Assembly: GCF_000716785.1 (NCBI RefSeq)
Contig: NZ_JNYY01000014.1
Span: 376,493-440,492, forward strand
DNA: 64,000 nt
Origin: Amycolatopsis vancoresmycina
GTDB taxonomy: Bacteria; Actinomycetota; Actinomycetes; Mycobacteriales; Pseudonocardiaceae
Direction: 5' to 3'
Each line of letters opens with the position of its first letter. The first letter of the stretch is position 1. Both the position numbers and the translations under genes were made by a program. Below are positions 18,864 to 27,827 of the stretch, one piece after another. A model generated the notes under the pieces. It saw only the letters and a program-made list of their open reading frames with translations. It had not been told where the DNA came from and did no database searches.

Positions 18864-20284
18864 CCGGCGGTGCAGACCTCCGGCTCGGTGACCGCGACGG
18901 AACCAGCATCAGCAGCGCGGGCTCGGCGGGCCAGAACCACTCCGCCCAGTACGACCGCCGCGATCAGGAAGCCCGCGCTCACCCCGTAGGCGAGCCGGAA
19001 ACCGGCCGCCAGAGCTTCGCGGTGGTCCAGCCCGCTCGAGCTTTCCGTCCGGGACGCCGCCACCGCGGCCAGCACCGCCGTCCCGATCGCCGCTCCCACC
19101 TGCTGGGTCGTGTTAATCAGTCCCGACGCCACCCCCGCGTCCGCGGCCGGGACGTCCGCCATCGCCAGGCCCATCAGCGCCGGGATGGCCACGCCGGCGC
19201 CGAGGCCCATCAGCAGCAGCGGCGGCAGTACGCCGGCGAAGTACGAGCCTGACACCCGGGTGAGCAGCAGCAGGCCGGCGACCACCAGGCCGAGGCCCGA
19301 CAGCAGCACGGCCCGCGGCCCGAACCGCGTCGCGAGCCGGTCCGCGAACCCGAGCGACGCGACCGCGATCACCAGCGGCACCGGCAGGAACGCGACGCCG
19401 GTGCGCAGCGCGTCCAGGCCCAGCACCTGCTGCAGGTACAACGCCGTGACGAACTGGAAGCCCAGCATCCCGGCGACCATCAGCACCATCACGACGTTGG
19501 CGCCGGTCACCGCGCGGATCCGGAACAGCCGCAGCGGCAGCAGCGGCGTGCGCGCCTTCGCCTGCCGCACCGCGAACGCCACGAGCAGCACGACGGCCGC
19601 GGCCACCGCGCCCCACGACGACGCCGAAATGCCGTACACGCCGAGCATCACGGCCGCGGTGACCAGCACGGCGCCGAGCACGTCCAGGCCCGCCCGCAGA
19701 CCCGTTCCGCGGTCCGGCGAGACCACCCGGACGGCCAGCAGTAGCGCGGCCACGCCGATCGGCAGGTTGACGTAGAACGTCCAGTGCCAGTTCAGCGCCT
19801 GCGTCAGCGCGCCGCCCGCGATGAGCCCGATCGACGCGCCCGCCGCCTGCGTGAAGCTGTAGACGCCGATCGCCTTCGCCCGGGCCCGCGGCTCGGGGTA
19901 CATCGTGACGATCATCCCCAGCACCACGGCGGACGCGAGCGCGCCGCCGACACCCTGCGCGAACCGCGCCACGACCAGGACACCCGCGTCCGCGGCCAGC
20001 CCGGCGACCAGCGACGCCAGCGTGAACAGGCTCAGCCCGCCGAGGAAGACGCGACGGCGGCCGATCAGGTCGCCGAGCCGGCCGGAGATCAGGAGCAGCC
20101 CGCCGAAGGCGACCAGGTAGGCGGTGAAGACCCAGGACAGCCCGGCGGCCGTGAAGCCGAGGTCGGCCTGGATGGCGGGCAGCGCCACCGCGACGATGCT
20201 GCTGTCCAGCACGACCATCAGCGACGCGGCGCACAGCACCGCCAGCGCGAGGCCGCGGGAGCGGGTGGGGTGGTTCTCGGCCAT
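18851..20284 (-). CDS. MFS drug exporter, DHA2 (EmrB/QacA) family
   Basis: A 477-residue permease with about 14 transmembrane segments. It carries the DHA2 hallmark VVLDSSIVAVALPAIQADLG in helix 1, RLGDLIGRRRVFLGGL (motif A, loop 2-3) and RFAQGVGGALASAVVLGMI (motif C region). Substrate unknown; proton-driven export of drugs or an endogenous metabolite is expected. ATG 20284 has GGAGGGG seven bases upstream. It is divergent from an HxlR-type regulator, with a 7-bp inverted repeat between them, the usual layout of a regulator controlling its pump. Confidence 0.92.
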   Translation of the reverse strand: MAENHPTRSRGLALAVLCAASLMVVLDSSIVAVALPAIQADLGFTAAGLSWVFTAYLVAFGGLLLISGRLGDLIGRRRVFLGGLSLFTLASLVAGLAADAGVLVVARFAQGVGGALASAVVLGMIVTMYPEPRARAKAIGVYSFTQAAGASIGLIAGGALTQALNWHWTFYVNLPIGVAALLLAVRVVSPDRGTGLRAGLDVLGAVLVTAAVMLGVYGISASSWGAVAAAVVLLVAFAVRQAKARTPLLPLRLFRIRAVTGANVVMVLMVAGMLGFQFVTALYLQQVLGLDALRTGVAFLPVPLVIAVASLGFADRLATRFGPRAVLLSGLGLVVAGLLLLTRVSGSYFAGVLPPLLLMGLGAGVAIPALMGLAMADVPAADAGVASGLINTTQQVGAAIGTAVLAAVAASRTESSSGLDHREALAAGFRLAYGVSAGFLIAAVVLGGVVLARRARAADAGSVAVTEPEVCTAGQAK

Positions 20285-20323
20285 GTCAGGCCCCTCCAGT
20301 CGAGATTCCCCTGGTCGTCGCCA

Positions 20324-20346
20324 GGGCACTTCTTGTAACAGTGCCC
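20324..20346. promoter_or_regulatory. Inverted-repeat operator between MFS and HxlR genes
   Basis: GGGCACT (20324-20330), nine bases, then AGTGCCC (20340-20346) form a perfect 7-bp palindrome in the divergent intergenic region. This is a suitable binding site for the dimeric HxlR-type regulator encoded at 20388. Confidence 0.6.
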
Positions 20347-20387
20347 ATCATGTGTGACCATGGGTTCCCGCGTAAGGAGGCACTTCC

Positions 20388-20783
20388 ATGTCCCAGGGGA
20401 ACATCGGTGTACCCGTCCAGGTCACCGAGATCGACCCGGAGAAACTCGACGTCTGCACCGTGCTGGAGGTCATCAACCGGATCAGCGGCAAGTGGGCGAT
20501 CGGCATCCTCCTGGAGGCCATCCGCGGCCCCGTGCGGTTCACCGAGCTGGAACGCGCGGTCGAGGGGATCAGCCGCCGGATGCTGACGCTGACCCTGCGC
20601 AACCTCGAGCGGGACGGCCTCCTGCGCCGCACGATCTACCCGACCGTCCCGCCGCGCGTGGAGTACGAGGCCACGGCGATGGCGAAGGAGCTGTACCAGT
20701 CGCTGAACGGCCTGCTCGGCTGGGCGGAGCAGCACCGCGACGACATCGCGGCCGCGCGCGTCGCCTACGACGCCGCCTCCTGA
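20388..20783 (+). CDS. HxlR-family winged-helix transcriptional regulator
   Basis: 131 residues with the HxlR signature. After CTVLEVINRISGKWAIGILL come RFTELERAVEGISRRMLTLT (recognition helix), LRNLERDGLLRR and PRVEYEATAMAKEL (wing and final helix). The Cys in the DVCTVLEV segment is at the position often used for thiol sensing in this family. ATG 20388 has AGGAGG upstream. It probably represses the divergent exporter and itself through the 20324-20346 palindrome. Confidence 0.9.
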   Translation: MSQGNIGVPVQVTEIDPEKLDVCTVLEVINRISGKWAIGILLEAIRGPVRFTELERAVEGISRRMLTLTLRNLERDGLLRRTIYPTVPPRVEYEATAMAKELYQSLNGLLGWAEQHRDDIAAARVAYDAAS

Positions 20784-20794
20784 AGACGTGGAAC

Positions 20795-20835
20795 GGGCCG
20801 CGGTGCGAGGTCGGGGGGGACTCGCACCGCGGCCC
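20795..20835. terminator. Bidirectional hairpin terminator
   Basis: A 15-bp perfect stem (20795-20809 with 20821-20835) and an 11-base G-rich loop lie between the convergent HxlR and dctA genes. A second 8-bp hairpin (20845-20852 with 20863-20870) follows. There is no T tract, as is common in this GC range. Confidence 0.7.
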
Positions 20836-20883
20836 GCGGTGGCTCGTGCTCAGCGGGGGCAGTGAGCACGAACGTTCAGGGGA

Positions 20884-22227
20884 TCACCTCGCCAAGGCTT
20901 CCTCGGGTTCGGGTTCGCGCTCCTCGTCGATCAAGGTGGCCTCGTCGAACGGCGCGGTACCGGCGAACACCCGTTCCGCCTGCTCCCGGTCGAACTCCTT
21001 CGTCCAGTTCCCGATGAGGACGGTCGCGACGGCGTTGCCCGCGAAGTTCGTCAGCGCGCGGGCCTCGGACATGAACCGGTCGATGCCGAGGATGAAGCCG
21101 ACGCCGTTGACCAGTTCCGGCCGGTGCGACTGCAGGCCGCTGGCCAGGGTCGCGATGCCGGAGCCGCTGACGCCGGCGGCGCCCTTCGACGCGATGATCA
21201 TGAACACCAGCAGGCCGATCTGCGCGCCGATCGAGAGCGGCTCGTCCTGGGCCGCGGCGATGAACAGCGTCGCCATGGTCAGGTAGATCGCCGTGCCGTC
21301 CAGGTTGAACGAGTACCCGGTGGGCACGGTGATGCCGACGACCGACTTGCCGACGCCGAGGTGCTCCATCTTCGCGATCAGCCGCGGCAGCGCCGACTCC
21401 GACGACGACGTCGACAGGATCAGCAGGAACTCGCGGCCGAGGTAGCGCAGCAGGTGCCAGATGTTGACCCGGGCACCGAGCCACAGCACCAGGCCGAGGA
21501 CGACGAACACGAACACCAGGCAGGTCGCGTAGAAGCCGATCATGATCACGGCGAGGCTCTTCAGCGCGGCCCAGCCGGTCGCGCCGACCACGGCGGCGAT
21601 CGCGCCGAACGCACCGATCGGGGCGGCCCACATGATCATCGCCAGCACCCGGAAGACCAGGCGCTGGATGTGCTCGACGCCGCGCAGGATCGGCGCGCCC
21701 TTCGGGCCCAGCTTCTGCAGCGCGAAGCCGACGAGCAGGGCGACGAGCAGCGTCTGCAGGACCTGGCCTTCGGTGAAGGCGGACACGAACGTCTTCGGGA
21801 TGATGTGGAGCAGGAAGTCGACCGGGCCCTCGGAGCCGGTGGCGGACTTCTGGACGCTCTTCACGTCGGCGGGGTTCAGGTGCAGGCCCTCGCCCGGGTG
21901 CAGCAGGTTGCCGACGACCAGGCCGATGGCGAGCGCGAACGTCGACATCACGATGAAGTAGACCAGCGCCATGATGCCGACCTTGCCGACCTTCGCCGCC
22001 TTGGCGACCGAGCCGACACCGATCACGATGGTGCAGAAGATGATCGGCGAGATCATCATCTTGATCAGGTTGACGAACCCGTCGCCCAGCGGCTTGAGGC
22101 CCTTGGCGAAACCGGGGAAGAGAAAACCCACCAGGATCCCGAGCAGGACCGCGACGATCACGGCCAGGTACAGGTAGTGAGTCTTGTCGCGGCGGCGCGG
22201 CGCCGCGTCGGGGGTCGGTGTAGGCAC
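20884..22227 (-). CDS. dctA: C4-dicarboxylate/cation symporter DctA
   Basis: A 447-residue secondary transporter of the dicarboxylate/amino acid:cation symporter family. It shows LKPLGDGFVNLIKMMISPII (helix 2), the serine-rich reentrant loop LILSTSSSESALPRLIAKME, and VVGITVPTGYSFNLDGTAIY in transmembrane 7. It imports succinate, fumarate and malate with protons or Na+. GTG 22227 follows GGAGG. The charged tail EEREPEPEEALAR is cytoplasmic. The adjacent divergent CitA/CitB-type two-component system very likely controls it in response to external C4-dicarboxylates. Confidence 0.93.
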   Translation of the reverse strand: MPTPTPDAAPRRRDKTHYLYLAVIVAVLLGILVGFLFPGFAKGLKPLGDGFVNLIKMMISPIIFCTIVIGVGSVAKAAKVGKVGIMALVYFIVMSTFALAIGLVVGNLLHPGEGLHLNPADVKSVQKSATGSEGPVDFLLHIIPKTFVSAFTEGQVLQTLLVALLVGFALQKLGPKGAPILRGVEHIQRLVFRVLAMIMWAAPIGAFGAIAAVVGATGWAALKSLAVIMIGFYATCLVFVFVVLGLVLWLGARVNIWHLLRYLGREFLLILSTSSSESALPRLIAKMEHLGVGKSVVGITVPTGYSFNLDGTAIYLTMATLFIAAAQDEPLSIGAQIGLLVFMIIASKGAAGVSGSGIATLASGLQSHRPELVNGVGFILGIDRFMSEARALTNFAGNAVATVLIGNWTKEFDREQAERVFAGTAPFDEATLIDEEREPEPEEALAR

Positions 22228-22382
22228 CGTTGCCTCCAGCTAGGGGTGTCCAGGTTGCGGCACACTGTAGGCGCAGTTCGGTGATCCGGCTCACTTGTGT
22301 TCATTGAGTTCGTGTGATGATCGCACCGTCCCGTTCGGACACCGGCGGGCGCGTGTGCTGGTATGAGGAGGTGCCCCCGACG

Positions 22383-23957
22383 TTGCGGTCCCGCTGGAGC
22401 CTGGCCCGCCAGCTGCTCGTGCTGCAGCTCGCGGTGCTCTGCGTGCTGGCCGGCGCCGGGATCACCTTCGCCTACCTCGACGCGCAGCGGGCGGTGGGCG
22501 AGAACGCGCGCGACCAGGTCCGCGTGGTCGCCGTGACGGTCGCCGACGAGCCGGGTGTCGTGGCGGCGGTGGGGACGCCGGACCCGAGCGCGGTGCTCCA
22601 GCCGCTGGCGCAGCGCGTGAAGGACCACACCCACGTCGACTTCATCACGATCATGAGCCCGGCCGGGATCCGCTACACCCACCCGAATCCGGCGCTGATC
22701 GGGCAGCACTACATCGGCAACATCGCCAAGCCGCAGCACGGCGAGGAGTTCACCGAGACCTACACCGGCTCGCTCGGCCCGTCGGTGCGCACGGTCGTCC
22801 CGGTATTCGACGCCGGCCACCGGGTGGTCGCGCTGGTCGCGGTCGGGATCACCGTCGCCGCCATCTCGGCCGAGCTGCGCGAACGGCTGTGGCCGCTGTT
22901 CGGCGTCGCCGGCGCGGTGCTGCTGGTCGGGGCGCTGGGCGGCTGGCTGATCAGCGCCCGGCTGCGGCGCCAGACCCGCGGCGTCGCGCCGGACGAGCTG
23001 AGCAACCTGTTCGAGTACCACGAAGCCGTGCTGCATTCCGTGCGCGAAGGCGTGCTGCTCGTCGGCCGCGACGGGCGGATCGGCCTCTGCAACGACGGCG
23101 CCCGCACGCTCCTCGGGCTCGACGCCGACCCGGTCGGGCGTGAACTGGCTTCGCTGGGCCTGCCCGACGGGCTCGCCGAAGCGTTCACGTCGGCGGAAAA
23201 CCGCGCCGAGGAACTGCACCTGACGGACTCGCGCGTGCTGCTGGTGAGCACGTCCGCCGTCCGCTCGGGCGGCCGCGCGCAGGGCACCGTCGTCGTCCTG
23301 CGCGACCACACCGAACTGCAGACGCTCACCGGCGAGCTGACCACCGCCCGCGGGCTCGCGGAGGCCCTGCGGTCGCAGGCGCACGAGGCGGCGAACCGGC
23401 TGCACACGGTGGTTTCCCTGGTGGAGATCGGCAAACCCGAGCAGGCCGTCGAGTTCGCCACCGCCGAGCTGGCCCTGGCGCAGGAGCTGACCGACCGGGT
23501 CGTCGGTGCCGTCGCCGAACCGGTGCTCGCCGCGCTGCTGCTGGGCAAGGCCGCGGAGGCGAGCGAACGCGGGGTCGAGCTGACGGTCACCCCGGACACC
23601 GTGATCGACGACGTCTCGCTCGGCGTCGAGGCCCGCGACCTGGTGACGATCCTCGGCAACCTGATCGACAACGGCCTCGACGCGGCCGTGCGCGGCACCG
23701 GTCACCCGAAGGTCGTGGTCACCGCCCGCACCGGCGACGACGGGCTGCTGCTGCGCGTCGCCGACACCGGGCCCGGCGTGCCCGAGGGCGCCGACGTGTT
23801 CCGCCGCGGCTGGTCGACGAAGGCGGAAGACGGCCACGGCCTCGGCCTGGCCCTCGTCGGGCAGGCGGTGCGCCGCTACGGCGGCACGGTCGACGTCGGC
23901 CGGGACGGGGGCGCGGTGTTCACCGTGCGGCTGCCGCGGCAGGAGGCGGACCGGTGA
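22383..23957 (+). CDS. Sensor histidine kinase, DcuS/CitA family
   Basis: About 524 residues. Order: transmembrane 1 (QLLVLQLAVLCVLAGAGITF), periplasmic sCache domain (VDFITIMSPAGIRYTHPNPA and HYIGN, the ligand pocket), transmembrane 2 (about residues 165-190), a PAS domain, the Spo0B-type dimerisation helix RSQAHEAANRLHTVVSLVEI with the phosphorylated His, and a HATPase domain with NLIDNGLDAA, DTGPGVP and GHGLGLALVG. It senses dicarboxylates or citrate outside the cell. TTG 22383 gives the family-typical MRSRWSLARQLL start with GGAGG upstream; ATG 22317 is an in-frame alternative. It overlaps the response regulator by four bases. Confidence 0.9.
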   Translation: MRSRWSLARQLLVLQLAVLCVLAGAGITFAYLDAQRAVGENARDQVRVVAVTVADEPGVVAAVGTPDPSAVLQPLAQRVKDHTHVDFITIMSPAGIRYTHPNPALIGQHYIGNIAKPQHGEEFTETYTGSLGPSVRTVVPVFDAGHRVVALVAVGITVAAISAELRERLWPLFGVAGAVLLVGALGGWLISARLRRQTRGVAPDELSNLFEYHEAVLHSVREGVLLVGRDGRIGLCNDGARTLLGLDADPVGRELASLGLPDGLAEAFTSAENRAEELHLTDSRVLLVSTSAVRSGGRAQGTVVVLRDHTELQTLTGELTTARGLAEALRSQAHEAANRLHTVVSLVEIGKPEQAVEFATAELALAQELTDRVVGAVAEPVLAALLLGKAAEASERGVELTVTPDTVIDDVSLGVEARDLVTILGNLIDNGLDAAVRGTGHPKVVVTARTGDDGLLLRVADTGPGVPEGADVFRRGWSTKAEDGHGLGLALVGQAVRRYGGTVDVGRDGGAVFTVRLPRQEADR

Positions 23958-24622
23958 TCCGGGTCCTGGTGGTGGAGGACGAGCCGGTGGCCGCCGAGGC
24001 GCACCGCGTGTACGTGGAACGGCTCCCGGGCTTCTCGGTGGCGGGGGTCGTCCACTCCGGCGGCGACGCGCTGCGCTTCTGCGAACGCGAGCCGGTCGAC
24101 CTGGTGCTGCTCGACTTCTACCTGCCGGACACGCACGGCCTGGCGGTCTGCCGCTCGCTGCGCGCGGCCGGCCTGCCGATCGACGTCATCGCCGTGACGT
24201 CGGCGCGCGACCTCGGCCTGGTCAAGGCGGCGGTGTCGGTCGGCGTGGTGCAGTACCTGCTCAAGCCGTTCACCTTCGCGACCCTGCGGGAAAAACTGGA
24301 GCGCTACGCGGAATTCCGCGACGCGTCCGGCGAGGTCACCGGCCAGGCGGAGATCGACCGCGCCCTCGGCGCGCTGCGCACGACCGAGCAGCCCCCGCTG
24401 CCGAAGGGCATGAGCGTCCAGACCCTGGAGGCGATCACCGACGCCCTTTCCGGCGCGGCGGACGGGCTTTCGGCGGGCGCGGCGGCGAGTGCGATCGGCG
24501 CGTCCCGCGTCACCGCCCGGCGGTATCTGGAGTACTTGGCGGACAACGGCATGGCCCACCGCGAGCCGCACTACGGCCAGGTCGGCCGGCCGGAGGTCTG
24601 GTACCGCCTGACCCGCGTATAA
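23954..24622 (+). CDS. Response regulator, CitB/DcuR family
   Basis: 222 residues. Receiver domain: VLVVEDEPVAAEAHRVYV at the N-terminus, phospho-acceptor Asp in VDLVLLDFYLPDTHGL near residue 56, conserved Thr/Lys sites in AVTSARD and LLKPFTF. The C-terminal helix-turn-helix (SAGAAASAIGASRVTARRYL) is of the CitB type. The GTGA overlap with the kinase gene couples translation. It most likely activates dctA. The last residues, HYGQVGRPEVWYRLTRV, are typical of the family. Confidence 0.93.
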   Translation: MIRVLVVEDEPVAAEAHRVYVERLPGFSVAGVVHSGGDALRFCEREPVDLVLLDFYLPDTHGLAVCRSLRAAGLPIDVIAVTSARDLGLVKAAVSVGVVQYLLKPFTFATLREKLERYAEFRDASGEVTGQAEIDRALGALRTTEQPPLPKGMSVQTLEAITDALSGAADGLSAGAAASAIGASRVTARRYLEYLADNGMAHREPHYGQVGRPEVWYRLTRV

Positions 24623-24715
24623 CGGTCTACACCTCCGCGTCTGCGACTTCCGGCGGTTCCGGCGGCGCTTCCCGTGCGGTACACCGGGAAGATCACCGAC
24701 CAGGGGAGTGCCGCC

Positions 24716-26458
24716 ATGCGGAAGTGGGCCGGGTTCGTCGCAGCGCTCGTGCTGTCGTTCGGGGTCGCCGTCCCCGCGTACGCCGGCGAGCCGGCGGGGA
24801 CCGTGACCGAGGTGCAGGTGACCGGGCCGGTCGCGCAGCGGTTCAACCTCGTCGTCCTCGGGGACGGCTACACCGCCGCCGAGCAGCCGAAGTTCTTCGC
24901 CGACGTCCAGCGGCACGTCAGCACGCTGTGGTCGCTCGAGCCGTTCAAGTCCTACCGCAGCTACTTCAACGTCTACGCGGTGTCGATCGCCTCGCCCGAG
25001 TCCGGTGTGGACTGTGACCCTTCGCTCGGCGCGCCACGCCGGAACACCCCGCTGGACATGGGTTTCTGGGGCGGCTGCAACCCGCAGAGCGTGCAGCGGC
25101 TGCTGACCGTCGACGACGCGGCCGCGCAGCGGTACGCCGATCTCGTGCCCGGCACGACCCAGGCGAACCGCCAGATCCTCGCGCTGGGCAACAGCAGCAC
25201 CTACGGCGGCGCGGGCGGTACGTACGCGACGGCGTCCGGCGGAAACGCGTTGTCCGCGCTCATCTCGCCGCACGAGCTGGGCCACTCGCTCGGCGGCCTC
25301 GACGACGAGTACGACTACTACGCGCGCAACGTCCCGGGTGGCGCCTACGAGGGCGGCGAGCCGGACTCGATCCACCACACGCTGCTGACCGAACAGCAGA
25401 TGCGCGCCCAGCACGCGAAGTGGTGGCGCTGGCTGGGCGAGCCGAGCGAGGCCGGCGGCACGATCGGCCGCTTCGAAGGCGGCTTGTACACCCAGACCGG
25501 CGTGTGGCGGCCGAGCGCGCACTCGATGATGAAGACCCTCGGCTACGCGTTCGACCAGGTCGGCCGCGAGCGGATGACCCAGCGGATCTCGGCGAAGGTC
25601 CCGCTCGTCGGCGGCGGCACCCCGGCGGGCACGATCGGCGCGGACCGGGTGGTCTGGGTGCGCCCGATGCACCCGGTCGACCACCGCCTGGACGTGACGT
25701 GGACCCTGGACGGCAAGAGGCTGCCCGGTCGTGACGCGGTGGACCTGCGTGCCGCGCACGTGAAGCCCGGCCGCCACACGCTGACGGCCACGGTGACCGA
25801 CCCGACCTCGTTCGTCCGCGACCCGGCGGCCCGCCCGACGGCCACCCGGACGTGGACGGTCGACACGGCGGTGACCACCCCGCCGTCCGGAGGACCGGCG
25901 GTCGTGGCGTCGACCTCGTTGCCGGTGGGCGGGCACGACGTGGTGTACGTCGAGACGGGCGAGCCGACCGGTTCGATCCCGGAGGTCTTCTGGTCCCTCG
26001 ACGGCCGCTACGCCGGAACCGGCACCGACCACGCGCTCAACCTCTCCCGCGGCACGCACACCCTGACGGCGACCACCGGGGGCACGACGGTGACCTGGAC
26101 GGTGGACGCCACCGGCCCGGCGACGACGGCGGAGCTGCCGCCGGGCGGGGTGTACCACGGCTCGTTCACGATGCGGCTGACGTCACCGGACGGTATGCCG
26201 GAGTTCCGCGTGGACGGCGACGGCTGGCACAAGTACTACGGCTGGCCGACGGACCCGGACGCACCGTACGTGTTCACGCCCCGCGGCACGGAGATCGACG
26301 GCCTGGCGTACGGAAACCTGGGCTCGGGCGGCCTGACGGTGTCCCCGTTCGCCGAGCGGACGCCGGGGTACGGCACCCACCGCATCGAGTACCGCTCGAT
26401 CGACGCGGCCGGCAACGTGGGTCCGGCGAAGGCGGTGACGGTGACGCTGCTGCCGTGA
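24716..26458 (+). CDS. Secreted M64-family zinc metallopeptidase
   Basis: A 580-residue exported protein. Signal peptide FVAALVLSFGVAVPAYAGEP, cleavage near residue 23. The peptidase domain starts RFNLVVLGDGYTAAEQPKFF, a hallmark of M64 (IgA peptidase-like) enzymes. The zinc site HELGHSLGGLDDEY has His186, Glu187 and His190 in HExxH, and Asp/Glu follow. After about residue 320 come immunoglobulin-like beta domains (RLDVTWTLDGKRLPG, PEVFWSLDGRYAGTG) with the repeated pattern WxLDG, likely for substrate or wall binding. ATG 24716 has GGGGAG upstream. It abuts the convergent GH20 gene with no gap. Confidence 0.9.
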   Translation: MRKWAGFVAALVLSFGVAVPAYAGEPAGTVTEVQVTGPVAQRFNLVVLGDGYTAAEQPKFFADVQRHVSTLWSLEPFKSYRSYFNVYAVSIASPESGVDCDPSLGAPRRNTPLDMGFWGGCNPQSVQRLLTVDDAAAQRYADLVPGTTQANRQILALGNSSTYGGAGGTYATASGGNALSALISPHELGHSLGGLDDEYDYYARNVPGGAYEGGEPDSIHHTLLTEQQMRAQHAKWWRWLGEPSEAGGTIGRFEGGLYTQTGVWRPSAHSMMKTLGYAFDQVGRERMTQRISAKVPLVGGGTPAGTIGADRVVWVRPMHPVDHRLDVTWTLDGKRLPGRDAVDLRAAHVKPGRHTLTATVTDPTSFVRDPAARPTATRTWTVDTAVTTPPSGGPAVVASTSLPVGGHDVVYVETGEPTGSIPEVFWSLDGRYAGTGTDHALNLSRGTHTLTATTGGTTVTWTVDATGPATTAELPPGGVYHGSFTMRLTSPDGMPEFRVDGDGWHKYYGWPTDPDAPYVFTPRGTEIDGLAYGNLGSGGLTVSPFAERTPGYGTHRIEYRSIDAAGNVGPAKAVTVTLLP

Positions 26459-27826
26459 TCAGCGCGGCCGCCCCGGCACGCCCGGCCGCGTCTGCCAGGG
26501 GTGCGGCCCGTCCAGCGGCCGGTACTCCACGCCCAGCGCGTCCAGCCGCGGCAGGTGGTGGTCCCGCAACCGCGGCAGGAACTCCGCGTAGTCCCGCGAC
26601 CCGCTGCTCCACGCCACCTCCGCGAACGCCGACAGCCGCGGGAACGCCATGTAGTCCACCCGCCGGACGCTGTCCAGGTGCTCGCTCCACACCTGCGCCT
26701 GGACACCGCGCAGCCGCGGGCCGGTGAGCGCCGGTTCGTACGTGTACACGTCCTCCAGGGTGTGGACCCAGCCGACCGGGATCGGTTCGCCGGGATCAGG
26801 AGACTGCCGGTGGTCCAGGTACACGTGCTGCTCCGGGCACATCACCACGTCGTGCCCGGCCGAAGCCGCCCGGACACCCGCCTCCTCGTTCTGCCACGAG
26901 CCGATCACCATCGGGGGGAGGCCGTCGATGTCGAGGACCTCGTCCCAGCCCATCGGCGTCCGGCCGCGGGCCACCAGGTGCTCGGCCAGCTGCCGGACGA
27001 ACGCGCGGTGTTCGTCGGTCGCGCCCGGCGTCTCGTCGCCGCCGAGTGCGATGACCGGGGACGGGAAGATCTCCAGCAGGTGGTCGAACACCGTGCGGAA
27101 GAAGTCCAAAGTGGACGCCGTCGGCGAAAGCAGCGAAGTGCTGATACCCCAGGAAGTCCAGACTTCGTAGGACGACGACGTTCCCAGCGAAGGATAGGCC
27201 GCCAGCGCCGCCCGTGCGTGGCCGGGGATGTCGATCTCCGGCACCACCGTGATCGCGCGCGCCGACGCGTACGCCACGATTTCCCGCAGGTCGTCGCCGG
27301 TGTAGCACCCGCCGTGCGGACGGCCGTCCTGTTCGCCACCGCTGCCCACCATCGACGACGGCCGCCAGCCGCCCACCGACGTCAGCCGGGGGTACTCCGG
27401 GACCTCGAAGCGCCAGCCCTGGTCGTCGGTGAGGTGCAGGTTCAGCACGTTCAGCTTGTGCGCGGCCAGCAGGTCGACGAACCGGAGCACCTCGGCCTTC
27501 GTCCGGAAGTGCCGGGCGACGTCGAGCAGGCACCCGCGCCACCCGAACCGCGGGTGGTCCTCGACGACCCCGCACGGCACTGACGCGGGCGCGAACCCGG
27601 CCACCCGGAACGCGGCCGGCCCTGCCAGCTGCCGCAATGTCTCCCGCCCGTAGACCTCCCCGGCGGCGTCCGCCACCTCCAGAACCACACCGGTGGGCGA
27701 GATGGTGAGGCGGTAGCCCTCCGGCGGCAGGGAAGCCGTCCGGACGTCCACTGTGGACGGCCACGGGCACGTTCCCGGCGCGGGAGTCACCGAGACCGGG
27801 CGGGGGAGCAGGGTGTCGAAAGCCAT
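26459..27826 (-). CDS. Beta-N-acetylhexosaminidase (GH20), DasD-like
   Basis: A 455-residue glycoside hydrolase family 20 enzyme. The N-terminal beta domain is followed by the TIM barrel: HFRTKAEVLRFVDLLAAHKL and NLHLTDDQGWRFEVPEYPRL, and the catalytic ALGGDETPGATDEH, where Asp-Glu assist substrate-assisted catalysis. There is no signal peptide, so it should cleave GlcNAc from imported chitobiose-like sugars in the cytoplasm. It ends the transporter operon, the same place as dasD after dasABC in Streptomyces. ATG 27826 is one base from the permease stop. Confidence 0.92.
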   Translation of the reverse strand: MAFDTLLPRPVSVTPAPGTCPWPSTVDVRTASLPPEGYRLTISPTGVVLEVADAAGEVYGRETLRQLAGPAAFRVAGFAPASVPCGVVEDHPRFGWRGCLLDVARHFRTKAEVLRFVDLLAAHKLNVLNLHLTDDQGWRFEVPEYPRLTSVGGWRPSSMVGSGGEQDGRPHGGCYTGDDLREIVAYASARAITVVPEIDIPGHARAALAAYPSLGTSSSYEVWTSWGISTSLLSPTASTLDFFRTVFDHLLEIFPSPVIALGGDETPGATDEHRAFVRQLAEHLVARGRTPMGWDEVLDIDGLPPMVIGSWQNEEAGVRAASAGHDVVMCPEQHVYLDHRQSPDPGEPIPVGWVHTLEDVYTYEPALTGPRLRGVQAQVWSEHLDSVRRVDYMAFPRLSAFAEVAWSSGSRDYAEFLPRLRDHHLPRLDALGVEYRPLDGPHPWQTRPGVPGRPR

Positions 27827-27827
27827 G

